Of a DNA stretch of 64,000 nt, positions 58,018 through 64,000 are shown in pieces. A program made the position numbers and the translations under genes. Positions within the stretch are counted from its first letter, which is position 1; each line of letters starts with the position of its first letter. The notes under the pieces are model-generated. The model saw only the letters and a program-made list of their open reading frames with translations. It searched no databases and was not told the DNA's origin. The stretch lies in contig KE993499.1 in NCBI GenBank assembly GCA_000466585.1, positions 134,452 to 198,451 on the forward strand. The letters are read 5' to 3'. The stretch comes from Clostridiales bacterium oral taxon 876 str. F0540. Its GTDB lineage: Bacteria > Bacillota > Clostridia > Clostridiales > Clostridiaceae.

Positions 58018-59447
58018 TTTATACATTCACCAATTATTTTAAATCCTTTTTCTATATCATGGTATTCCAATCTCGAAAATCCAAGTCTGAAGGTGTTTTT
58101 TTTGATATCATCTACATAAAAAATATCTCCCGGCATAAAAATAACATTATTTTTCATTGCTTCATCTAAAAGCTTTCTTGAATCTATATGAGGAAGCTCT
58201 AAAAATATATGAAGTCCTCCATCACCGTAAACTCTGCAGCAGGACAAGTATTTTTCAGAACACTTTACTGCAAACTTATACTTGTCTCTGTAATATTTTC
58301 TAGCTTTCTTTAAATAGCTTTCAAAGTCTCCATTTTTTAAATACTCATATAAAAATGCCTGATCTAAAACAGAGTTATGAATATTCCTGCTTCTCTTAAC
58401 GCTTTCAAGCACATCTATTAATTTTTCATCGCCGGCTATCCAGCCTACTCTAATACCAGGGAAAAGTATCTTAGAAAAACTTGCAGCGTATATTACACTA
58501 TTATCCTCGCCCGCTAAAGCAGCTATAGAAGATACATGCGAAGAAGAATAAAGCAGTTCCTCATTAAATCCATCTTCTATGATAGGAATATTATAAGCCT
58601 TACAGATTTCGTAGATTTCTTTTCTTTTATTAGCCGACATTACAGCTCCTGTAGGATTATGATAGGAAGGAATAAGATATATTAATTTCACTTCATTATT
58701 TTCTAATTTTTCTTTTAATTTTAACGTATTTATGACCCCTTGTTCCATATCAACTCCAATTATATTTAACTCATGAAGCTTCATAAGTTTAATTGCAGTG
58801 TTATGAGTAGGATTTTCACAAATAACAGTATCACCTTTAGCGGTTAGTGCAGATAATATTATGTCAAAGGCCTCAGTAAATCCATTTGTTATCAATATAT
58901 CCTTATCTTTAAAGTTTACGCCTTTGTTTTCCATATAAATTTTTAAATAATCTATAAGAGGCTTATAACCTTTAGCATAACCGTAGTTAAATAGTCTTTC
59001 ACCATGAACAGAAACACTGTTTAAAAAATTTCTTTTTATTTCTTCCAAATCAAATAATTTTTCATCAGGTGCTATACTTTTAAAGGAAATCATATTTTTT
59101 GCTGTGACCGCTTCATTTTTAACTATATCCAAATCTACAGCTGTATTTCCAAAAACACTGGTTTTTTTATTCCAATCCACCTGCCATTTAGGCCCATTTT
59201 TCTTGAATTTATGGGAAACAAAAGCCCCTTTTCCCTTTATTATTTGTATATACTCCTCATCTTCAAGAAGCTCATAAGCATGAATGCATGAATTTCTGCT
59301 TATTTTTAAAAGCTCGGAAACCTCTCTTGTGGAAGGGAGCTTGCTGCCTTCAATAAGAAACCCCTCTTCAATCATCCTTATTATTTCATTTTTTATTTGC
59401 TTATAGATTGGTTCTCCACCTTTTAGCTTAAATTCTGACAGAAGCAT
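58002..59447 (-). CDS. MocR/GntR-type PLP-dependent regulator
   Basis: 481 residues. A GntR winged helix at the N-terminus (PIYKQIKNEIIRMIEEG and LPSTREVSELLKISRNSC) fused to a class I aminotransferase domain (ITNGFTEAFDIILSALTA, SYHNPTGAVMS, the Schiff-base lysine in AASFSKILFPGIRVGW). MocR-type proteins regulate PLP, GABA or amino-acid genes. It lies 13 bp downstream of the D-Ala-D-Ala ligase gene and its ribosome site overlaps the ligase end, so it may control cell wall or D-amino-acid genes. Confidence 0.92.
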   Translation of the reverse strand: MLLSEFKLKGGEPIYKQIKNEIIRMIEEGFLIEGSKLPSTREVSELLKISRNSCIHAYELLEDEEYIQIIKGKGAFVSHKFKKNGPKWQVDWNKKTSVFGNTAVDLDIVKNEAVTAKNMISFKSIAPDEKLFDLEEIKRNFLNSVSVHGERLFNYGYAKGYKPLIDYLKIYMENKGVNFKDKDILITNGFTEAFDIILSALTAKGDTVICENPTHNTAIKLMKLHELNIIGVDMEQGVINTLKLKEKLENNEVKLIYLIPSYHNPTGAVMSANKRKEIYEICKAYNIPIIEDGFNEELLYSSSHVSSIAALAGEDNSVIYAASFSKILFPGIRVGWIAGDEKLIDVLESVKRSRNIHNSVLDQAFLYEYLKNGDFESYLKKARKYYRDKYKFAVKCSEKYLSCCRVYGDGGLHIFLELPHIDSRKLLDEAMKNNVIFMPGDIFYVDDIKKNTFRLGFSRLEYHDIEKGFKIIGECIKKLQK

Positions 59448-59459
59448 ATTCTTACCTCA

Positions 59460-60368
59460 TTATCGCTTAATCTTTAAAGACAACTCAATTATGGCATCAA
59501 GAAGCTCACTAAAGCTTAAGCCATATTCCCTTGCACTTTTAGGAATTAAACTGTTTTTAGTCATCCCCGGAAGAGTATTTATTTCAAGTACATAGGGTTC
59601 ATTGTCTTTTAATATAATATCTATTCTACCATATACAGAACATTTAAATAAACTCCAGCACTTTCTGTATATAGTATTGATCTTTTTCTTTAACGCTTCT
59701 TCAAGCTCAACTATTACTTCTTCAGAGCCCATGTCCTCATATTTTGATTTATAATCAAAAAACTCTGAGGATGGTTTTATCTCAATAATTGGAAGAAGAT
59801 TTCCGTCTAGAATACCGCAGGTTATCTCTCTTCCTTCAATATATTTTTCTATCATTATCTCTTCATCATAAGTAAAAGCCTTTAAAATCGCATCTAAAAT
59901 GTCTTCACTGTTTCTAACTATAAAAGTCCCAAGGCTTGAGCCTCCATTAACTGGCTTAACTACTAATGGATAGCCTATTTTTTCAAGAAGCTTATAGTCT
60001 ATTTCATTTCTCTTCTTTATAGTTATCCATTCCGGAGTATTTATTCCTTCGGCCCTCATAAGTCTTTTTGATATATCCTTATCCATGCAGAGACTGCTTG
60101 CTAGTATTCCGGAGCCTGAATATGGTATATTAAGACTTTCCAGTATTGCCTGTGCTCCTCCATCCTCACCAAACTTACCATGTAGAGCTAAAAGTGCAAA
60201 ATCTATATTTTGTTCAAGTACTTTATCTATTAAATCTTTTCTGCTGTTTATCTGAATTTCAATTACTTCATATTTTTTCTTATCTAAGTTATCTATCATT
60301 TCTTTTCCTGTTTTTATCGAGACTTCTCTTTCTGCTGAAGTACCTCCTGTTATAACTCCTACTTTCAT
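59460..60368 (-). CDS. ddl: D-alanine--D-alanine ligase
   Basis: 302 residues of the ATP-grasp family. GVITGGTSAEREVSI at the start, LHGKFGEDGGAQAILESLNIPYSGSG, KPVNGGSSLGTF and VLEINTLPGMTKNSLIPKSA are classic Ddl motifs. It joins two D-Ala residues for peptidoglycan precursors. The ribosome site is GGAGGCCATAAA. It is the first gene of a two-gene unit with the MocR-type regulator. The length is slightly short but complete. Confidence 0.95.
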   Translation of the reverse strand: MKVGVITGGTSAEREVSIKTGKEMIDNLDKKKYEVIEIQINSRKDLIDKVLEQNIDFALLALHGKFGEDGGAQAILESLNIPYSGSGILASSLCMDKDISKRLMRAEGINTPEWITIKKRNEIDYKLLEKIGYPLVVKPVNGGSSLGTFIVRNSEDILDAILKAFTYDEEIMIEKYIEGREITCGILDGNLLPIIEIKPSSEFFDYKSKYEDMGSEEVIVELEEALKKKINTIYRKCWSLFKCSVYGRIDIILKDNEPYVLEINTLPGMTKNSLIPKSAREYGLSFSELLDAIIELSLKIKR

Positions 60369-60427
60369 TTTATGGCCTCCTTTAAGAAATTTAATCTTAT
60401 AGTTTAATTTTAATCTCTTAAAATAAT

Positions 60428-60470
60428 AAAAAAAGAACCACTGCCATGGAACTTTTCCACAGCAGTGGTA
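60428..60470 (-). terminator. Terminator of msrA
   Basis: Stem ACCACTGC/GCAGTGGT, followed by TCTTTTTTTATT on the minus strand. Confidence 0.9.
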
Positions 60471-60488
60471 TCACATAGATATCTATAA

Positions 60489-61049
60489 TTAGTCATTATA
60501 AATATCGTAATATTCTTCTCCCCAGTATTTTTGTATAAACTCATCTCTTCCTGATATTTTTCTATCTTCTTTATATTCTACCGGACTCTTCTTATAAAAA
60601 TCCTGATGATAATCTTCGGCTTTGTAAAACTTTACTGCCGGAAGTATTGGAGTTACAATAGGTCCAGAAAATCTTTTTGATTCGTCCATAGCTTTTTTAG
60701 AAGCTTCGGCCTTTTGTCTTTGTTCCTCTGTAGTATAAAATATAGCCGTTCTATAGGATGATCCTCTGTCTTGAAATTGTCCTCCCTCATCAGTAGGATC
60801 TACTTGTCTCCAATATGCCTGAAGCAGCTTGTCATAATCTATAATCTCTGGATCATAAGTCACTTTTATAACTTCATAATGCCCTGATGCTTGAGACTTA
60901 ACGTCTTTATATGTAGGATTCTCAAGATGACCTCCGGTATATCCTGATACTACCTCAACTATCCCATCTAAAACATCAAATGGTGAAACCATGCACCAAA
61001 AACATCCACCTGCAAATATAGCAATTTCATATTTTTTATTGTCAGTCAT
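60489..61049 (-). CDS. msrA: Peptide methionine-S-sulfoxide reductase MsrA
   Basis: 186 residues. AGGCFWCMVSPFDVLDGI has the catalytic Cys16 of MsrA, followed by VVSGYTGG, GHYEVIKVTYDPE and the conserved QVDPTDEGGQFQDRGSSYRTAIFY. It repairs oxidised methionine S-sulfoxides using thioredoxin. No resolving Cys is visible near the C-terminus; Cys19 could serve. The ribosome site is AGGAGGCCGATTATA. Monocistronic. Confidence 0.95.
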   Translation of the reverse strand: MTDNKKYEIAIFAGGCFWCMVSPFDVLDGIVEVVSGYTGGHLENPTYKDVKSQASGHYEVIKVTYDPEIIDYDKLLQAYWRQVDPTDEGGQFQDRGSSYRTAIFYTTEEQRQKAEASKKAMDESKRFSGPIVTPILPAVKFYKAEDYHQDFYKKSPVEYKEDRKISGRDEFIQKYWGEEYYDIYND

Positions 61050-61190
61050 TATAATCGGCCTCCTGTATGTAAAACATATAAATAAATTATAACCTATTTA
61101 GTCTTTATAAGTAATAGTTTTAAAATTAATTAAAAATTTTGTTTATAATTTTTTAATAAAAACAAATGCTAATGTTGTAGCTTAAATTAA

Positions 61191-61278
61191 GTGGTTAAAA
61201 TCCTATATGGACTTTAACCGGTGGCTTGCGAATAAAAATGAACACGCTAAGCTGCCTTATAAGCAAATTAAAAGGAGG
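61191..61278 (+). repeat. Diverged hairpin repeat copy before the YkwD-like lipoprotein gene
   Basis: Plus-orientation copy with hairpin 1 at 61193-61219 (GGTTAAAATCC/GGACTTTAACC), a weaker hairpin 2 (GGTGGCTT 61220-61227 with AAGCTGCC 61249-61256) and terminal AAAGGAGG (61271-61278), which is the gene's ribosome site. The AGTG tail has decayed. Confidence 0.75.
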
Positions 61279-61285
61279 AAAAATC

Positions 61286-62134
61286 GTGGATAGAAAATTA
61301 TTAAGTTTTACGGTAGCTTTATCACTTATATTTACAGCAGGATGTACTACTCAGCAGAAACAAAACATGAAAAATAATAACCCTCAGCCTATTCAAGGCG
61401 TCGAGTCTTCTGTTAACCAAATGGGCACTATTCAAAGAGTAAAAATTACTGCTGATAACTCAAATATCAGAACCGGATGCTCAAGTAATACACCAGTTCT
61501 AAAAACAGCTACAAAAGATAGTACCTTGGATGTAGTAAGCCAAGTTTCAGACTGGTTTGCTGTAAAGCTTCCAAATAATCAGATAGGGTTTGTTCATAAC
61601 CAAGAAGCTAAGCCAGTTGTTGTTGAAAATAATCAGCCAAATGTAACACCTGAAACCTCCGGAGGTGCTCCTCAAGTCACTCAAGGTAATACAACTAGTT
61701 CTACAGCACCTAAGACACCAAGCGCACAAACAAACTCTGGAACCCTGACTGCACAGGAACAGCAAATGCTAAACCTAGTAAATCAAGCAAGGGCACAAAA
61801 TAATGTACCTCCGCTTCAAATTGATATGCAGGTAACTAATGTAGCAAGAATTAAGGCGCAGGATATGATAGACAATAATTATTTCAGCCACAATTCACCA
61901 AAGTACGGAAGTCCTTTTGATATGATGAAATCCTTTGGGGTAAGTTATGTTCAGGCTGGTGAAAATATAGCCGGCAATCAAACCGTTGTAAATGCTGAGA
62001 ATGCTTTAATGAACTCTCCCGGGCATAGAAAAAACATATTAAATCCGGCTTATACTCATATAGGTATAGGAATTAAGAGCGGCGGCCCTTATGGAAACAT
62101 GTTTTCTCAGATGTTTGTAAGCAAGCCTAAATAA
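61286..62134 (+). CDS. Lipoprotein with SH3 and CAP/SCP domains (YkwD-like)
   Basis: 282 residues from a GTG start, 7 nt after AAAGGAGG. Lipobox FTAGC (Cys20). An SH3_3-type domain follows (about 45-105: ITADNSNIRTGCSSNTPVLKT, SQVSDWFAVKLPNNQIGFV). After a Pro/Thr/Ser linker comes a CAP domain (about 155-280): LNLVNQARAQNNVPPLQID, HNSPKYGSPFDMM, AGENIAGN, NSPGHRKNILNPAYTHIGIG. YkwD-like CAP proteins are secreted or spore-associated with unknown activity. The longer frame would start within the repeat and is not supported. Confidence 0.9.
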   Translation: MDRKLLSFTVALSLIFTAGCTTQQKQNMKNNNPQPIQGVESSVNQMGTIQRVKITADNSNIRTGCSSNTPVLKTATKDSTLDVVSQVSDWFAVKLPNNQIGFVHNQEAKPVVVENNQPNVTPETSGGAPQVTQGNTTSSTAPKTPSAQTNSGTLTAQEQQMLNLVNQARAQNNVPPLQIDMQVTNVARIKAQDMIDNNYFSHNSPKYGSPFDMMKSFGVSYVQAGENIAGNQTVVNAENALMNSPGHRKNILNPAYTHIGIGIKSGGPYGNMFSQMFVSKPK

Positions 62135-62143
62135 GCACACTCA

Positions 62144-62184
62144 AATAAAAACAGCAGTCTGAAAGTATTAAATCCAGACTGCTG
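62144..62184. terminator. Terminator between convergent genes
   Basis: Stem CAGCAGTCTG/CAGACTGCTG, followed on the minus strand by TTTTTATTT. Confidence 0.85.
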
Positions 62185-62191
62185 AATATTT

Positions 62192-62335
62192 CTATTCTTT
62201 TTTATTTTTATCTTTTAAATTATCCTTTATCTTATCTCTTACCTCAGGATTACTGTAAATCTCAGCGCCTGCCTCAATCATATTATTCCCTAAAGCAGCC
62301 ATCCTTAGCTGAGCCGCAGTTAGCTTATTGCCCAT
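62192..62335 (-). CDS. Small hypothetical protein, 47 residues
   Basis: ATG with AAGGAGCTGATGAT upstream. The product reads MGNKLTAAQLRMAALGNNMIEA and ends in a Lys/Asp/Asn-rich stretch. The pattern recalls small spore or stress peptides in clostridia, but none is recognised. A terminator follows directly. It is divergent from nothing and sits just downstream of the M50 gene on the same strand. Confidence 0.6.
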   Translation of the reverse strand: MGNKLTAAQLRMAALGNNMIEAGAEIYSNPEVRDKIKDNLKDKNKKE

Positions 62336-62358
62336 ATCATCAGCTCCTTTCCTTATTA

Positions 62359-63186
62359 TCATCTATTCTTTAAAGAAAATAATACATAACAAATGAAACT
62401 CACTACTAAAGTAAAAGCTGAAAATATAAGAGCAATTAATAAAACTGCTATCAGATGAGCATTATATCTGCCAAGCTGCATTACATAATGAGCAGTATTA
62501 ATACTAAAATACCTTAAAATAAAATTTACTATAAAAATTGAAACAAATAACACTATAAACCCACTCTTGGCTCCCTTTATATCAGCTTTGCTTAAAGCTA
62601 TATGAGAAGATATGCAAATTGCAGCAACAATAAATATCCAGAAGTTAATACTTGATAAATTAGCTGTATTAAATATGCTTTTTATAAGTACACCCGAAGC
62701 TTTAAACAGAGAGCCTGCTACATTTATATCTATTTTATCATTGTTTATTCCTTCTAATACAAACATCTTAAATACCTTAAAAGAGCGAGGAACAAGAAAA
62801 TACATACTTGCCACCAAGGCTCCTATGCCGCTGAATATTGGCCCCAACCCTATAAATAAATTTCCTATACTCTGATAAATACTGCTTGGATTATAGCTGT
62901 GCTCCACATACCCTAAAACACCATTTTCACTTTTTGTATTTAAAAGCTTTATTTTTGTAATATTATGATTAAAAATTATACACATTACTGCGTGACCTAA
63001 TTCATGAATCGGTGTTCCTAACCATGCTGTAATGAATATTCCTTTTCTGCCTAAGGATCTTTGCATAAGATTATTAGAAGCTCTTTCAAATCCCCCTAAT
63101 ATTAAGCCTGCTAATAGTGTCAATCCAGTTAGATAGAAAATCTCTATAATGCTAATTTTTAAAACTGATAATATAATTTCACTCAT
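62359..63186 (-). CDS. M50-like membrane metalloprotease
   Basis: 275 residues. Zinc motif HELGH at residues 61-65 within a membrane segment, about six or seven membrane segments in total (LSVLKISIIEIFYLTGLTLL, IGNLFIGLGPIFSGIGAL and others). The second M50 signature (NPXXPXDGG) is not recognisable, and the region after HELGH (IFNHNITKIKLLN) resembles DUF3267-type peptidase relatives. Start: ATG with AGAGGTGAAATA upstream. It may be a site-2 protease-like protein acting on an unknown membrane protein. Confidence 0.75.
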   Translation of the reverse strand: MSEIILSVLKISIIEIFYLTGLTLLAGLILGGFERASNNLMQRSLGRKGIFITAWLGTPIHELGHAVMCIIFNHNITKIKLLNTKSENGVLGYVEHSYNPSSIYQSIGNLFIGLGPIFSGIGALVASMYFLVPRSFKVFKMFVLEGINNDKIDINVAGSLFKASGVLIKSIFNTANLSSINFWIFIVAAICISSHIALSKADIKGAKSGFIVLFVSIFIVNFILRYFSINTAHYVMQLGRYNAHLIAVLLIALIFSAFTLVVSFICYVLFSLKNR

Positions 63187-63376
63187 TATTTCACCTCTTT
63201 TTTTATCTTTTAATAGTATACCACAAAATTTTGTACTTCCTTTCGTATTTATATTTAGGCAATAAAACATAAAGCTTTATCACTTTTTATTACCTTGGAT
63301 TTTATTGTTGCGGTTGCTTATCTATATAATATGATATAATATTCTTAATATGTTTAATCATAGGGGGATCACATTA

Positions 63377-64000
63377 GTGAATAAAAGGTTAATTTCTATA
63401 TATATTTTATTTATTTTTATTTTTTGTACAAGCACTATATCCTATGCTGCTGATAATCCTCAGGATGCTATTACAAACAATAAGATAAAGTTTCAACAAA
63501 TGAATGATAGTATAATAGAAACAAATAAGCAGATTTCTGAGCTAAATATAAAAATTTCTAAGACTAAGAGTGATATAAATAAAAATAATGCAGACATAGA
63601 TAAAAATAATAAAGAGATTGAAGCTGAAAAATTACATATGGAACAGCTGATTAATGAAATTAATCAAAAGCAAGAGGTAGCTAACAAGAGACTTAGAGCA
63701 ATGTACATAAATGGATATAATGAAAATTTTGCTGCAATTCTCCTTACATCTAAAAGCTTTTCAGATTTACTTTCAAGATATGAGATAATAAAAAATATAA
63801 TAACCTATGATAAGAAAGTCTTTGATGACTTAACTTCAAGAAAAAAAAGACTTAAGGAAGCTATTAGTGATTTAGACAATAAGCTTCAAAAGCTTCAGGA
63901 ACTAAAAAATAACAACTTAGAAAAGCTTCAACAGTTAGACAATGATAAAAAGAAGCTTCAGGAGCTGATTATTGAGTTTGATAAAGAGAAAGCTTTAGCA
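63377..64000 (+). CDS. Coiled-coil exported protein, CwlO/PcsB-like, partial
   Basis: Runs off the window. GTG start with AGGGGGATCACATTA upstream. The signal peptide (RLISIYILFIFIFCTSTISYA) is followed by a coiled coil of more than 150 residues (KTKSDINKNNADIDKNNKE, AMYINGYNENFAAILLTSKSFSDLLSRYEIIKNI). That last segment is the PcsB/CwlO coiled-coil hallmark. The unseen C-terminus is expected to be a CHAP, NlpC/P60, M23 or 3D hydrolase domain. It would act with FtsEX during growth. Confidence 0.82.
   Translation, partial: MNKRLISIYILFIFIFCTSTISYAADNPQDAITNNKIKFQQMNDSIIETNKQISELNIKISKTKSDINKNNADIDKNNKEIEAEKLHMEQLINEINQKQEVANKRLRAMYINGYNENFAAILLTSKSFSDLLSRYEIIKNIITYDKKVFDDLTSRKKRLKEAISDLDNKLQKLQELKNNNLEKLQQLDNDKKKLQELIIEFDKEKALA

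Noticed and set aside
1..64000. tRNA genes, CRISPR arrays, prophage or plasmid functions
   Set aside because: No cloverleaf, direct-repeat array, integrase, capsid or replication gene was seen on reading.

Overview
The window is AT-rich Gram-positive DNA, most likely a spore-forming Clostridium or close relative. The reasons are strong AGGAGG ribosome-binding sites, frequent TTG and GTG starts, a large Bacillus/Clostridium-type SRP RNA, purine and c-di-GMP-I riboswitches, many lipoproteins, and families typical of clostridia (BMP-type nucleoside uptake, DUF4003, PadR-linked SEDS protein, CwlO/PcsB-like coiled-coil protein). It looks chromosomal: I saw no phage genes, transposase, CRISPR array or tRNA.

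Layout. 0.3-6.6 kb (minus strand): a purine salvage and uptake operon (xpt, bmpA-type lipoprotein, ABC ATPase, two permeases) under a guanine-type riboswitch. 6.7-13.1 kb: a site-2 protease homologue, a Ca2+/H+ antiporter, an M15 carboxypeptidase, a hydrolase/YhfC operon with an ArsR-like regulator, and an HD-GYP phosphodiesterase. 13.2-24.3 kb (minus strand): a secreted protein behind a c-di-GMP-I riboswitch, then a complete Tad/Flp pilus locus (prepilin peptidase, DegS-like kinase and NarL-type regulator, Flp pilin, TadE, TadG-like, CpaB, TadZ, TadA, TadB, TadC, DUF192). 24.5-31.4 kb: small membrane proteins, a P-loop kinase-like protein, MFS and MATE transporters, DUF4003 and a flavin reductase. 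31.5-37.0 kb (plus strand): a pentapeptide-repeat protein, a 1069-residue ligase-ACP-oxoamine synthase fusion, a Nudix hydrolase and a lipoprotein. 37-46.3 kb: an S9 peptidase, small membrane proteins, an aromatic-acid-exporter-like protein, two exported proteins and an ABC-2 exporter. 46.3-49.6 kb: two tiny genes, the SRP RNA, a decayed old-yellow-enzyme gene, and PadR plus a SEDS protein. 49.6-64 kb: a coiled-coil/SNF2 helicase pair, HtrA, lipoproteins, a MocR-type regulator with D-Ala-D-Ala ligase, MsrA, a YkwD-like lipoprotein, an M50 protein, and the start of a cell-wall hydrolase-like gene that runs off the end.

The most unusual feature is a repeat family of about 75-95 bp. Each intact copy begins and ends in an AAGGAGG-like Shine-Dalgarno sequence and holds two hairpins. 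Stem sequences differ between copies but stay paired. Every intact copy whose downstream gene lies in the window is in the sense orientation just upstream of that start codon, and its last bases serve as the ribosome-binding site. Copies occur singly, as an exact 85-bp tandem duplication, and nested inside one another.

The second standout is the fused acyl ligase-ACP-alpha-oxoamine synthase, which should make an alpha-aminoketone lipid or a signal from an acyl chain and an amino acid. The c-di-GMP theme (riboswitch, HD-GYP enzyme, Tad pilus) links 12-24 kb. Many start codons below were chosen from Shine-Dalgarno spacing and are shorter than the longest open frame. All function calls rest on recognised motifs and were not checked by database search.
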